Source: Mugil cephalus
Taxonomy: Eukaryota; Chordata; Actinopteri; Mugiliformes; Mugilidae
Assembly (NCBI RefSeq): GCF_022458985.1
Contig: NC_061779.1
Coordinates: forward strand, 21,621,001-21,685,000
Length of the DNA stretch: 64,000 nucleotides
Direction: 5' to 3'
Under the pieces are notes generated by a model. The model saw only the letters and a list, made by a program, of their open reading frames with translations. It had not been told where the DNA came from and ran no database searches. The translations under genes and the position numbers were made by a program. Of this stretch, positions 44,001 through 57,769 are shown in pieces (the stretch's first letter is position 1; each line of letters starts with the position of its first letter).

Positions 44001-47000
44001 CCTGCAGATCACCTGTCCAGAAGAGTGACATTAATGTGCATGGTTTTGGAGTAGTGTAATTATTCAGTACAGTGCAACCTAACTTTAAATGTAAAGAGCA
44101 AAAAACAAATAATGTCATATGTCAGAAATCTCATTCTATAATGGATTCAGTAGAAAAAAAACACTAAATCATCTTTGCACTGTGATCAGACAGAATCTCC
44201 ATCTCCGTGATAAATAAAATTACCTCAACGGGATTAGTCAGACTTTGTCTAATTTCTCTTGAAGGGACTGACTTAAATGGCCCCTCAGAGGGTTAAGAAT
44301 TCATAAAAGTTCAGGACCATGGTCACCCTGTGGTGCTAATTCCTGCTAATGGAGTGGATCTATCATTATGGTCGACTCAGAGTCCATTAACTGCCCTCGT
44401 ATTTCATTACCTCAACTGTCCACGGATCACAAAAGCCGTTCGGTTGACATTTTGAAAACTACGCTCGCTGAGATGGGAAGAAAGAAATCATGTATGTCAG
44501 GTAAACATGAAGTGGTGGTGATTTGTGCTGGTGTAAATATGGGAAACGGACTGGTTAAATTGTGTCTACTGGTAAAGGCATTATATCTAATTTCTTTAAT
44601 CCACACTAAAGTTTAAAAATAAACTGGGTGTTGGAGGTGCTGTAGGTATATTCTCCTCAAATACAGTCTGGCTAGTTGTGTTCCCATCTTTCCAGTCTGC
44701 TTGCTATGCAAACAATCCTTCATATTTATAGGGATAATTAGACATTTTGGAAATACAGTTCATTCATTCATGTAAATACATATTTAGGTGCACTACAAAT
44801 CCAAAGGTCACGAAGTTACTTGATCACAAACAATCTAGAGACACTGAAACTAAAAATGATCTGTTTTTTACCATTTACTACCATTCATATCTTTACAGAA
44901 ATTAGGTCTCAACGTGTCCGTTGGAAGGGGCACAAATCGCTCTCTGTATTTAATAGACATGAATGGCTCGTGTCCATCTAAGTCCTTTCTTCACATTCTC
45001 TCTCTCCATGTTGCTGCCTGACTCTGATTATGTTTCCCACACTGCTGGAATTTGTCTGATCTCAAAGCATCCAGCTGTATTTTCATTTTCAACATAGCCT
45101 CTTAAGCCAGAGATCATGCGCCAAACCCTCATCAAAGCTGTCACAGTTTCATCCAACTCAATATTAACATCCAACTAAATTAAAGCTGGGCAGCCTCACC
45201 ATGAAACCCATTGTTGGTTTCCTCAATATTATAATATAGCTGCGGTGTTGCTTGCACACTGTCTGTTTGATCGTTTGTACTGTTTTTTATTAACACACAC
45301 CACTGTTCAGTTGTGGGTGAAGCAGCAGCCTCAGTTTCTCAGCAGCACATCTTAATCACCATATCAAAGGTAAGCCACCGTGGGTCCCTGCAGGCCGCCG
45401 TCCGAGGTCTATGCCAAGCTGAACAGCAGGGCTTTTCTACAGCTTCCCCTCTGAAATTTTTTTTTCTAATAAAGCCAGAGCCCTGAGAGTCAATTAGCTA
45501 CGGCTTTATTTTAGCCCTAGCATCAGTCTCTGCCTCTGACACGGATGGATTTTTCTCAGCCACCGACAAATTCTCACACTTTTTTATCCACAGGGTATGT
45601 ACACACACACACACACACACATACACACAGACACACACGCACACACACACACACACATTCAAGACCAAGACTAATTCATCCTGTTTCCACAGCATTTGTT
45701 TGACTGTTATCTTTTTCATTAGCTTCTTACTTACGTGAACACGGCCTTTGGCTCACGTTTGGCTTATCAGACGCAAACAGTGCGCGGAAGAGTAGGAGAA
45801 CATCTAATTTCCTGCTTGGTTTAAAGTTTTTATGTTGGATTTCACAACATCTCTTCCAGGGCCTGAAATAACACTCTCTACTTTTTGGCTCACATCTTCC
45901 CACAGTTTGATCACGTTATCTCTCTAATGTCTGTGTTTGCTCATCTCAGTTACCAGTAGCTTTAGACTGTGAAGCTGTGGCTCTTTTTCAGTAAACTGAC
46001 TGAATCAGATGTTACAGTTCTAGGTGGACATTTCACTCATGTCTTGGGTTCCATTAAAGAGAAGCATCTTCTAGTACAGGGGTCGGTAGCCTGCGGCTGT
46101 CTGTGTCAAGCGGTGCGGACTCGGAGCAAGGACGCTGATCAAAGTCGTTCACCTTTTCACGCTAACTGCCTCAGAATAGCAGCAACTTTTCACTCAACAG
46201 TGAACGAGCAAGAGCTACGCAACAACTGAATGACACTGAATGCCACACTGCTCATACTCATGGTTGTAACATCTATATACAGTCAATGTGTAACATCAAC
46301 CAAAAACAATTAACTCTCACAGTGCATTGCAGCGCATACACTCCTTGCTATCCAGTATTTGATTCAAATGTATTTTATTTTAGTTTGTTACTTTTTTAAA
46401 TATAATTCTTAATTTGAATTTATGGTGATCTTGTAACATTAAAATAAAATGTGTTTAATTTTTTGTCGCTCAAAATATACGTCACAAATGAAGATGGGCG
46501 ACACCCGCTGGCAGGTCCAGCCCACTATTTACTGAATGCAGGTAAGTCAAACATGGATAAATCCATGGCCAGATATTAATACAATTCACGTAAATACAAT
46601 TTAGTTTTTTTCTGTAGCATTTCTTTCATTTCATAAATGCAACACACTATAGTTTTTTATATATAAGCCTAGCATAGAAGTAAAAACAATATATGCAGTG
46701 TTTTCTTCATTTTAGATGTGAAGGGGGTTTTGTGGCTCCCAGTGTTTTCTTTTCTGTGGGAAACGGGTCCAAATGGCTCTTTGAGGGCTGAAGGTTGCTG
46801 ACCCCTGGTCTAGTAGTTTCTGTTATTCCACAGCAATCACAACAGATATTTGTACATATTGAAGGGGAAATAGAGAAAAAGTTTAATTCACTCTTTAATG
46901 ATCTTTTATTACCAAAAACGCTTTTCACATTTATGATCAATCACACCTGTAATAACTGCATGGTCAGTTGATGTGCCACACAAGAGAGTAACAGAGATTA

Positions 47001-47813
47001 ATTTATTGGTAGTATGACAACTAAATGCACTTCATTTGAAATTAGTGCCATTTCTTTTTCTTTTGCTCAAAACAGATATTTTGACATACACTAGCAGTGT
47101 GTATTGATGATGGCTGCAGTCCATGCTCGTCCTCTGAGTCACTTATATTATTACTTCCATTAATTCTTTTCCGTGATGTGAATGTCAAATTGCCTGCAGT
47201 GAAAATTCACTAAGTGCTTATTGGGGAATTATAAGTTCCTCAGGGCATTTTTACTGTGTTGGAGGGTGTGTTTACCGCCGGTAGTGTTTATAACACTACC
47301 ATTATCTAATAGAATTCCCTATCAACCAGGATTTAATTTTTAAATAGTCAGAAATTAAGAATGATGATCCATCAAGGTTTCACTACTATGTACAGAGCAG
47401 AGCCAGCATACGGCCAGAGTTTGTGACCTGGTCGGCTGGAATGAAAAAAACTGTCGACTATTCAATCAGTATGATTCAGGAGAGGCCAGCTCTGAACCAC
47501 AGCCTGCATCTCTTTCTATTTCACCATTAGCCGGCCGTAGCCAGACTCAGTTATTGCTCTAATAGGAGTCTGGTAACACTTCACTGGGATCATATAATGG
47601 GGCGTGTCTCAACTGATACAGAGACAAAAATACGTCTGAACACAAATGGAAAGCCCCAAAACTCATCAGAAAGGACGTCTTGTTTGTCCTTTTTCTTTTT
47701 TTTTTCTTGTGTTTTCAGAAGCTTTATGTTGTCATAGTTTTCTTGTTGGAGTTTTACTGTCTTGCTTTGTGTCTTTTGTCGTCGTTTTCCATCAGCCCTT
47801 GAGTTTGAGTGTG

Positions 47814-47860
<47 letters not shown>

Positions 47861-50800
47861 TTTTTTTCCTGGTTCTGCCTCTCTCTGTGCCCTGCATTTC
47901 CATCTCACAACTCAGAACGTAACATTAATGGCTCTTAATTGTTCGTTCTTTAAAGTTACTTTGTCCATCACCGCAAGCCCACACAAACAATAAGCCCAGA
48001 ACATGCAATATGTGCTAATGGGTCGATGGGTTTAGGTCTTGAAAGGAAAGCAATGGCGAGTTTAGGGACAAATGTATTCATGGGCTTATTTAAGATATCT
48101 AAGCAACTTTATCTGCGCTAAATATTCTTAAACTTTGTTAAAATCATGTATCTGATCCTGATCATCATCAACATGTGGAAAATACACACCAGAAACATTT
48201 TTCAATTGAAAAGTCTGTTGAAAGACGTGCTGTACAGAATAAGCTTGAGGATGTAAAGTCCAGATGATTTGGTCTTTACCCGCTAACTACCAGACCACAT
48301 TTTAAACCTGTATCTGACTCTAAACGTTGAACTCAAATACAGGAAAACAAATACTGACTATGAATATTATATGGTGCCTTCACTGTATAATGGAAGTAAT
48401 ACAGAGGAATCGGTCTTTCCAGGCACCCGCATATTTGCCTGTTGTTTGCCGCGGGCCTGTTCCTGCCTCTCTGTGGTAAATGACGCACTGTCAAAAGAAG
48501 AGAAATCACACTTGAATCTCGAGCGCTCTGGTCTGAAAACACATCCTCATCTTAATCTGATCAAATCTATGCACCAAACTTCTCCAAAAAAAATACAGAT
48601 CATAGTGACATCATTCATCAAAGTTGTAAATACACAATGCAAGAGTTTTTGTTGACCGTTATCTGTGACATGTGCTCTCCATGTCCGGACCCCGTGCCTC
48701 TGTGTAGCGTCGGAACTAAAAGTCATCTGTCTCTATGGCAACCAGCTGTTATTAGCATTTTTGCCTGGAAGTGACTTTGCTGTAATCTATAGCTGTTTTC
48801 AGATAAAAATGTTGCAGCACTGTATTATCCCTCAAAACTGATTTTTCACCAAAGTTCAGCCTCAGCTGCCACATTCACTTTTTTCCACTCAGTATTGAAC
48901 ACCTTCATCCATCAAAGCTAGTCTGCTGTCTGTGTCTCTTTCTTCTCCGTCGCTGTCAGTATACGCCTCATCACTTTCTCCCCCTGGAAGTGAGCTGAGG
49001 CCGTCTGATCGCGCTCGCACAGATTAGCTGGAGCTTTTTAACCTTGTGGCGGTGTTAATCAGCCCTTTGCTCTTCGCCAGGAACAGATCAGTGTGTAATC
49101 CCTTTAACCACGGGCGCAGCCAGACTTGGCCAAAACCCACTTAGGCCTTTTCTGCCAACCTGCTCCACCTGAGAGTACGCCAACCCCTCCTCCTCCTCCT
49201 CCTCCTCCTCATGGTCCTTTCGGTGCATGTGCCAGTGTCAGTGGGCGCTGCCTCCTGCAGGTTCAGCTCCAGTCGTGCGTAAGATTGCACACAAGACGAC
49301 AATAAGCTTGTTGCTGACGACTACAGCCTCAATATTATCTTGTGACATAAATCCAGCTTGTTATAGCTAAATATAGAATATGAGCTTAGTAACATGCAAT
49401 TTGGATTTAATTACGGGGCTTGTTTTAACTGAAAATACCTCTGTACGCAACCTGATAGTCCTACAACCAATCAGAGCCATTTACTTGGAAAGGGAGGTAG
49501 GGTTATGGCTACGGCTATGTAAATGATCTGTATGACTACGTTACTCTTCAGTCCATCACCACATAAAGCATGATCAAACATTTCGATTGGCCTGACAGAG
49601 TGAAATTTACCAAACAACAACAAAAAAGTCGCATTAGTGTACAAATTCTAAATTACGTCTTATTGTCTTATTTTAAAAGACTTGGAAACAAATAAGTTTA
49701 CATTAAGCTAACAATAGCCTTCCTTAACCTGCACTCATCAGTTGTAGATGTTGTGCCTTTCAGCTCTGTGTTTTGGTTCAGTGGCTCATGAGTTCACTGT
49801 TCTGATTGAAATTCTCTACTCTCCTTTACCTCTTAGCAGCATTGAAAAAATACGCTGTACTCATCCAACAGCAACTGGCAGTTCAACACAAGGGCAGTTC
49901 AACTGCATTAGGGAAAATTAAATTTTTTGTTATTGGGTCATGGATAATAATAAAAAAAAAATAAAAAAACTAAAGGTTGAGGGCACGTACTGCAAAGATA
50001 ATTTATTTTTCAAAAGTTTCTCTGTAACAGGTTTGTGTGATGTCATTATCGTAGCATACTTTCACTGACTAATCCATATTTATTATCAGTTTCCATCACC
50101 TCCTCCTCATCCTCATCATGATGTTGGCTCTTGATTTCCTCCTATGTTTTGTTCTGCCGCTGTTCTCTAGCTGCATCCCTTATATCTTCTTTTAGGAAGT
50201 CTTAGCTTTCATGCTGGTGCTCGGCAGTGAAACACGCGATTAGTTAATCCAAATTGAGAAAAGGACTGGCTGCACGCCAAAACTACACTCAAGACACTCT
50301 TTCTGAAATGCTGTTTTAATTTAATTCGCTGGGCTGGTGAATGCTCGGAAGGATGAACAGCATGGGCATGCGCCTCTTCAGACTCCTTCATCAGCCAGGA
50401 CACAGGGGGGATCACAGGTTTAAAAGCTTCACACTCACCTTTTAACAATATGCAAACATGTTCGAACGCCCTCAGTTTGAAACAGCTGAATGTCTCTTCA
50501 ACTGCATATTCATATTTTTTTTTAGTATTTCCTCCAATAGCCTAATGTGGAAGTCTATTGTATTATAAACACAACCATCAGTGACGCTGATGCCCAAACC
50601 CAAAAAGACAGTTGTGAGGATGTGTGATGGCAACTTGACTCGTGTCTCCCAGCGCAGAGGCTTCACGCGGAGAAAAGCCGCACTGAGATCCATCCAGCCC
50701 TGGCCAGTACCCAGCATGCCGCGGGGCTCAGACAGAAGGAGCCACGCTGTCTGGCTGGGACCCGAAATAGGTCATGGCTGCTCTCCCTGCCTGCAACATG

Positions 50801-53800
50801 TAGCTCAAACCATAAAGCAAAAGGTAAACACAAGAGATGGGTGTTTCATATTTTAGCCGGTAACCTCTGATTACAAGCATTTACAAATATTATAAGTGCA
50901 ATTTTACTTTTTTTCTAGTAATATTGACCAAACTTTTATCTGTCGTACAGACATCCAGGAGGCATTGCGGTTTCAGGAAAGTATATATTCTGCCTCCAGT
51001 TCCTCCAGCATTAAGTTCACTTAATTTAGACCACACGTGCAATTATTCATTTTCTTTTTCCATGCGCAGCCTTTTCTTCTCCACGGGCATGAACAGCATG
51101 GATGGTAAATTGTCATTCAAACGTCTGGGAATAGAAGCAGACGACTGTCTCGTCTTCTGGGAGAGAAATGTAGGAATAAGATAGAAACCTAATTGCCCTT
51201 CGGGGATAAATAAAGTATTTTCTGATTCTGATTATGGATGTTTGCGTGGTCAGAGCAGTGAGAGATGCAGTGAAGACACGTCAGCATCTTAAACATGAAC
51301 CAGCAACTTATGACATCCAGATATATGGATGACTAGTATAACAGCTGCCGAAAAACAAAGGTATGAAGGTATAAAGGTATAATGACATGTAGAAGAAGCT
51401 ACACTATTGTTCCAGTGTAATAATGAATGGTGCAGTAACTTAATGATTATTTAACTTAATGAATAAATTCTGAATTCGACACTTTTTAATGAATTTAATG
51501 TTAAATCTAACAGCAACTAAAACATTTGGCTGGTTTTCCATTGTTCTTTAAGTTTTGTTGAAGTCCTCAGATGTTAAAGGCTCAATCTGTGAGTCTGAAC
51601 CGATTCACCTCTACAGTTATAATCAGTTAAAATGACACGATGGAAACCACTGACAATCACTCCCAAAACTGATCGAGCTCTTGCTAACACTTCAAAACAC
51701 CTAAATATAATAGTGTCTTCTGACAATCAGAGACAATACCAAAAAAAAAAGACTTATTCTATGATTATTATAGAGAATCTATAATTACAGACTGTTTTAC
51801 TTCTTCATACCACTTCATACTGTGCTGTAAAATGAAGCTCCTTTAAAGAGTACTTCAGGTCTGCACTGATAAATCAACGCATGGGCGCTGTTTCTGAAAA
51901 TGAGGTGTAGATTAATATTAATACTGGCCTCAACTTATGACAAAGATCTGCCTAAAACCCCACACTGATGCGGCCGCTATAGAGAAGCTTGACGAGCTCT
52001 ACTGTCATCATCTCCCCATCTTACATCAGTTACGTAACTACACTGCAACGTGCTGCACACTCAGGTGGCTGAAGACACGGCAGCATAGCATCTCCCAGAC
52101 GGCAAACTTTATTCTCTCCAAGGAAACGATGTCCACTTGTGGATGACAGTTATTGTTAGATACCGACTGAGACTTCAAATATGCAGAATATATTTTCCAC
52201 AAAATACTGAGCGGTGGGTGGAAACGTTGTTACTGTTTCTGTGGGTGACTCTGGGACTTCATGATAAATACATAAAGCTCGGGTTTAATCTTGTCGCTTA
52301 TTGCGATGACGGATCGCTGACGGTAACTTGCTGAGAAAATGTATACAGTGTGTTTATTCACTGTGCCCCTGCAGACACGATGATACGTGTGTGTCCAGCA
52401 AAGCAGATGATGATAAACAGATGTCGGCCTCTAGACGGTGAATGAGGTCTTGTTTAACTTATCGAATTTAGATCTTCTTTTTTTTCCCCGCATGTCATTC
52501 TACATTTTTCTCCTTTCAGCAGAACAGCACTGACTCCTTCATAAGCAGAATGCAGATGCTTAAATGTGTCCCTTCTGTCCTTATTTCACATTCACCTGAA
52601 GTATTTTTATGTCAAAACGCAACATGTTACTAACGCATGGAATATAATTAACGGTAAAAGCTCAACGCCTCTACTTGCAATAAATTATCATCATTATCCA
52701 TGAAGTGTTGCACATAAAGTGATCTGGCGGATGCTATCAGGCTCAGCAATCTGTGCACTTTATCCACTTCAGCTAATTTTACAGGGCGCATATTTATCAA
52801 ACAGATGACGTAAATGTCTGTTGCGATCACATCAGGAGGTGTCTCTGGTTTCTAAGAAACCGGTTTATTACAATTAAGAGAGGAGAACATGCTGTTATTC
52901 CAGGGTTTATCTACTGAGCAAAATCTCCCGTGTTTAATGGTTTGTGGTCTGTACACTTTCATCAGGACAAGTGACAATTAATCCATTCTAATATAACAGT
53001 CCAGCACTAAATCTTATCTTCTTATAATTGATTCAAATGACTGAAAAACAAGCCCATTCAGTCAGAGGCCAAATAACAGAAACACCACAAACTACATCCT
53101 GTAAATATAAGAATCCTGTTGAATCACCACCTGTCTGAGGCTGTTTCATCATAAACTAAAGATTTATAACAGTCATTTACTGCAGATTTACTGCAGGACG
53201 ATTATATTTGTTTTAACTAGTGTACCTAATAAAGGTGTGTGTGTGTGTGTGTGTGTGTCTGCGCAGGAGCTCTGACTGTGGATGAGGATGAGAGAATCCA
53301 CCCCGGGGTCTTTTAGAGGATCAGAGAGAAACCCTCACCCTTCCGAACTGCAGCTGTCCTTAATCTGTCTGCTCAGACGTGAGTGTGATACCAATAGATG
53401 AGGCGGCAAGGTGGCATTCATTTTTTATTTAAACCTTCAGAAACAATAGCATGTAGTCTTCAGTTAAATGTTTGGATTTAAGTGCCATTCAGGGGAAGAT
53501 TTTTGACTTTGCCATCAACCAAACTGACGACCAGCACTGGTTTCTGATTGTCCGTTTGCTCGTCCTCACACTTCACGTTTAACACGCGCACAGACAGTGA
53601 ACAGTGAAATGTTACTGTTAAAATAATATTTGTTAAATCCACCAGCAATAACCCCCCCAAAACACTGATCCCTGCTGAAAGGTTTTCATTGGTGGACTAA
53701 TGAGAGGCCTTCCCTCTGATATGCTGCTGCTCATTTGTCAGTGTGTGAAAGGAGCAACTTGTGTTACTTCACATCACTGGGACACAAAGACGAGCCATTT

Positions 53801-56800
53801 GGCTCAGTAATAAACCAGTTTAATTGTGGTGGTTTTCCCTTGGTTCTGTTTTGCTCTGGTATTTCACATTGAAGTCACTGGCAACACTTTAGCAGTTATG
53901 AGCGCATGGGGACGGGGCGTTTTTGTCACCAACCGTGTGATATTAACGTGAACTGACTTAAAGTTTAATGCCACTCTAATACACCTGTTTGTTGAAGGCG
54001 TTACCACACGTGAAGCATAACCACCCCACCACCAACACTCAACCCTCAACAAACCACTCATTTCACTTATCCAGTAATTTAAGCATTCCCACTAAAATGT
54101 ATGTATCTAAGATATGTACAGTAACCATAGGTTAATTTGATAGAGCACTACCTTATAGCAGTTCTCTCTTCATTTGTTGTCAGCAGTCACATTCAAATAA
54201 AAAAATATTATTTTAAAAAAGAAAAGACCTGTTGTATTATTGTGAAATAATGCAGTGCAGACTTTTATAGCATATTCTGCACTTACATTACATTACATTA
54301 CATTACATTACAACCAAACCAAGATTCAGACTTGATGATTATTATCATATTTCACACATTTAAGAACCTGTTGACAGACTTGAGGTACGAGGAAAAAAGT
54401 GGACACTCAAAGCTGCAGGAACTATTGTAACAAGTCTAAATTAAAAACAAAATGTTCTGTATGACTTGGTGTTTGAGAGCTAAAACTAGCACATGTGAGT
54501 GTTAAAGCTTTCCTTTCTGCTCGTTTTGCTGCCTGACATTCAGACGGCCACATTAAAGGGTTTCTGCGTTGCTCTACCTTGCACTTTCGTCCGTCCACCG
54601 TCTCCTCATCGAACTCCTCACCGATGTGGAAGTTGATCTCGGTGGTGCGCACACTTGTGGACGTTTTGATGTAGAACTGCTCGCCGTCCTGACGGATCTC
54701 CACGTGGGGGTTGGAGGCCGCCGCCACAGCCACCTTCCTCAGCATGGCGTTCACTCCTGAGTGAGCAGCACAAGGGAGCAAACCGGGGTCAGTGGCACCA
54801 TTTAACGAGATTAGTTACAGGTTAGTAACTACACATTACTGATGGTCGCCTATGGCCTGTCTGGCACTTTGCTGTTGTTGTTTTTTTTAAATTAGTTTTA
54901 ATATTAGCTGAGTGAATCACAAAATATAGGTACAGACAAAATGAAGAAAATAGACTGATACTGAAAATTTGAGGCATTCAAGGAAAAACTGACAAAACTA
55001 AATCTACATCCATATGTCACAGATAAGAGAGACAGGAAATGTATAAAGCAAAAAAATGTAAAAATTAGTTTGACTGGTGCTGATGTTTACGACAAACCAT
55101 CTCCCATTCTGCACTTGGCCGCACCCTTCAGTCCTCTCCAGGCCCTGGTGCCAGCTTCTATCAGCTCAGACCTTAAATACAGTGAGACGTGCTGCCTGTA
55201 TTTGCCCTTTTTTTTTTTTTTGGTGCGTGTGTGCGTGTTTGAGCCTCCACTTTAACTTACATTTTAACCAGGAATGTCAGAAATGCATTTGTTTCAGAGT
55301 AAAAACACAATAAATGCTCTGTGGCTCTGACAAAAACCTCAACTATTTCTCAAAACCGGGAGAGATTTGCGGAATTTTGGCACTGGAGTCCATGTGAGGG
55401 ATTACTGAGCTCCGTCTAGAAGGAAAAGAAACTGAGTCTCGAGGATGTCAGGGCAGGTCAGCGCTCGCTCACCGCTTTTGTCTTGTGGTTGCAAGAATGG
55501 TGATCCTGCGCGTGTCAACGCCGCGGTTTGTGACAAGTCTTTTGCATGACTTGTTTGGTTCTGCAAGGCCATCTGGCTTTTTGTCCTGCCAGCGTCCTGG
55601 ATGTTTTATTTCTCAATGCCCTCTCACACCAATAGGCCAAAGGAGAGAATTCATGGAAATTTCACAACTTTACTAAGATTCCCGAAGTTGACTTAAAAAA
55701 AATAAAAATAAAAAATTGATTTTGAGACAAATTTTATCCCTAAATCACGAGGTCTTTCTTGGTTGACACCCAGGATTAAAAACATAATAATGCAACAGCT
55801 CACTCGACCCCACCCATCATCTGAGGGATCACGCCATGTGCTTTTATAGCATTAAATATGCATGAGCATCACTGAGCCAAGCCGTTCAGCCAAACCACTA
55901 AAAAGATGTTATTTTCTAAAAACCCAACTTGCATTGATTTCAGATTTTGATGCATTTTGTATAACTGGTCATTTGACTGCAATTAATATTACAAACAGGA
56001 ATGCACGTTTTAAAAGGGTGAAGTGGAGGAGCGAAGACCCCACCCTGAAATATCAAGAAGGTCTGAAGTCTGTAGTTCCTCATAAAGTTTTTTTTTTTCT
56101 TCGTGCACTGATGTAAAGTTTCTCTTCCTGACCCCTAAACTGTAACATCAATTTGTATTTTGTGTTTCGTCGGTTAAACCGTGCACCGTGTAATTCTTTG
56201 ATCGAATCCAGACACACATGCCGGCTCTCAGTTAGAGAACGGCCTGATCCCTTCCTACAGCTCTGTTCACGCTGCATGGTGCTCTGCAATCTGCACTCCG
56301 GACGTAACGATCCCCTGCTACTGTAGGGGAACCTTCCACTCAACATGTGATCGTAAGGATGTTAATGGGATGTGGCGTCCGTGCGGCACTGGGATCCACA
56401 TTAGTTTCCCGTCAGAGCTCTCTCATTGACCCGGCCCTTATGTAAGAGCTAAATGGTGATCCGACCGGGCAGATGCGGTTGATGTGTTCGTGACTCGATG
56501 AGGCCCTCAGCGAATGATTTCGTCTATGAAATCTTGATGAGAGTTTCTTCAGAGTTTCTTCAAAATCGCCCAAAACAACTTCAGAACTTTAATTTTAATA
56601 AAGTTATACGAGCTGCCAAAGTAAACTGGATTTTGGATGGACGTTGAGAGCTTTTTCAAACTCCCCGGGTAATTCGGTAGCACTGGATTTATCATTGTTC
56701 ATGCTGTCAACAAATCAGCTGAAAACCAAAACCAACATTGTGGCAGTGAGTTGATTTCCATGCTCTGAACCCAAAGCTTTACAAGAAGCTTCATATCTAA

Positions 56801-57769
56801 TCACTTAAATTGTTGAAACAATGCTCTATGGATTTTTTCGTCGGCTAGTTTGATGCTGCAGAGACATCTCACTTGATGTGTTTAAATAGCTTTTGGACAG
56901 AAAATTAAAATCTATATCTAAATTCTCGCTTTTGTTGTTGGGATTTAATATCTGCAAAAAACTGTTGAACTCACGTGATACACTGTTGCACAAATCGTTT
57001 CAACTTCACTAAACACAAAACTTCTCCAGTGCATTTTTGTCCTAAATTGGAGTATTATTGCCTAAACAGTAGGGATTGTAATACAGTTTGTCGTCAGTAG
57101 TTCCCTCTGTGTACTCACAGTGGGACTTCTCCCTGAAGATTTCTGCATTATTCTAAAGGCACCGGGGCTTTTGCAGAGCCCTGCCTGTTCCAGCGGTCCC
57201 AGCGTGACGAAACGCCGCCGCACAATTGAGTGACCCAGTTAAACTGGTCTAAATCTAAACCATCACAGCCATCAGTTAAGGCTAAGAAGGGTGACAAAGA
57301 CTGGAAAAAGACAGGAGACAGGGGAACAACACTGGGCTCCAGAGACCTCCCCTGGCATTGCTAATGCATGCCCTACTTAAATGCTTGAACATGAATAAAC
57401 CCCCCCGCCCACCCCTCCTCATCATGTAACAATACCACGTCTGTTTAGGCTGGAATTTAGCATCCACTGTTTCTTATCTCCTGTAGGGGCGAGGGGTTTC
57501 CCTTTGGCAGCATCTCCTCGATCTCTGCCTCCCGTTCCCAAGGATCTTTCCCAACAATATGATGTTGTTGGAAGTCAGACGTGCCATTCCAAAAAAGAAT
57601 AAGGGGAGCCTTTCTCTGCATGGACTTGATGGATAGTCAGCCTCATGCAGGGATATAGCTCTGACTATAAAAGGGGGAATGGGAGAGAAGAGGGCTTACC
57701 CAGGGCTTTGAGAAGTTCATCAAAATTCTCACTCTTCTTCATCTTCCAGGTGCCGGCAAAGTTAGGCAT
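41078..57769 (-). CDS. crabp1: crabp1 cellular retinoic acid-binding protein 1, complete
   Basis: Four exons on the minus strand: 57769-57700, 54756-54578, 43760-43647 and 41128-41078. They total 414 nt, so 137 residues, exactly the family length, with the standard four-exon pattern of fatty-acid-binding proteins. The N-terminus [10 protein letters not shown] carries the family's G-x-W motif. The middle, [20 protein letters not shown], and the C-terminus, [11 protein letters not shown], are near identical to mammals. The residues that hold the retinoate carboxylate are present: Arg112, Arg132 and Tyr134 (counting Met1). The protein is a cytosolic ten-stranded beta barrel that binds all-trans retinoic acid and buffers or channels it to CYP26 enzymes. 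Introns are 2.9, 10.8 and 2.5 kb, large for so small a gene. It is head to head with wdr61. Teleosts may have crabp1a and crabp1b; not resolved here. Confidence 0.98.
42120..42350 (+). repeat. Teleost interspersed repeat with tRNA-like B box (crabp1 intron 3)
   Basis: Shows GTCGTCCACAAACTAGAGGG, a B-box-like GGTTTGATCCC, AAGTGTCCCTGAGA, a (GT)n zone, then AAGTGCTCTGAGTACC, GGAAGGCGCTATACATA and CCATTTAC. The order matches a very common fish repeat ending in 'AGGCGCTATATAAATGCAGTCCATTTAC'. Whether it is SINE-derived or a non-autonomous hAT-type element is uncertain. Confidence 0.6.
45598..45658. repeat. (CA)n microsatellite in crabp1 intron 2
   Basis: Interrupted CA tract of about 60 bp. Confidence 0.95.
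46077..46807. mobile_element. Non-autonomous hAT element in crabp1 intron 2
   Basis: The left end CAGGGGTCGGTAGCCTGCGG and the reverse complement of the right end, CAGGGGTCAGCAACCTTCAG, are matched terminal inverted repeats. The right interior keeps AAATGGCTCTTTGAGGG, the usual sub-terminal text of a large fish hAT family. The element is flanked by 8-bp target duplications TTCTAGTA (46069-46076) and GTCTAGTA (46808-46815), 7 of 8 identical and fitting the hAT preference nTCTAGAn. At 731 bp it holds no transposase ORF, so it is a deletion derivative. Confidence 0.85.
47813..47857. repeat. (TA)n microsatellite in crabp1 intron 2
   Basis: Near-perfect TA dinucleotides with one CA interruption. 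Confidence 0.95.
48900..49260. promoter_or_regulatory. Candidate non-coding regulatory stretch in crabp1 intron 2
   Basis: Higher GC and mixed composition than the surrounding intron, with no repeat signature apart from a (TCC)n run at 49187-49210. It looks like the kind of intronic DNA often conserved around developmental genes. This is only a composition-based suspicion. Confidence 0.25.
51185..51240 (+). mobile_element. Non-LTR retroelement 3' tail
   Basis: ATTGCCCTTCGGGGATAAAT followed by AAAGTATTTTCTGATTCTGA. This is the typical end of fish LINEs and their SINEs, with a hexamer-like tail of TTCTGA units. It is in crabp1 intron 2, opposite in strand to the gene. The 5' extent is unknown. 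Confidence 0.6.
53214..53260. repeat. Transposon-end remnant plus (GT)n microsatellite
   Basis: TAGTGTACCTAATAAAGGTG followed by GT units. 'GTGTACCTAATAAA' is the well-known terminal word of a fish DNA-transposon family whose other kind of end is seen at the right edge of this window (63955-64000). Confidence 0.5.
54284..54313. repeat. (ACATT)n microsatellite
   Basis: Five to six perfect ACATT units, in crabp1 intron 2 about 265 bp from exon 2. Confidence 0.9.
56360..56570. promoter_or_regulatory. Candidate non-coding regulatory stretch in crabp1 intron 1
   Basis: CpG-containing, repeat-free block (words such as TCATTGACCCGGCCC and GATCCGACCGGGCAGATG) in an otherwise AT-rich intron 1.2 kb downstream of exon 1. 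Regulatory function is only a guess from composition and position. Confidence 0.25.

Noticed and set aside
45498-45719. Minus-strand ORF with Cys/Val repeats
   Set aside because: It is the (CA)n microsatellite read in one frame.
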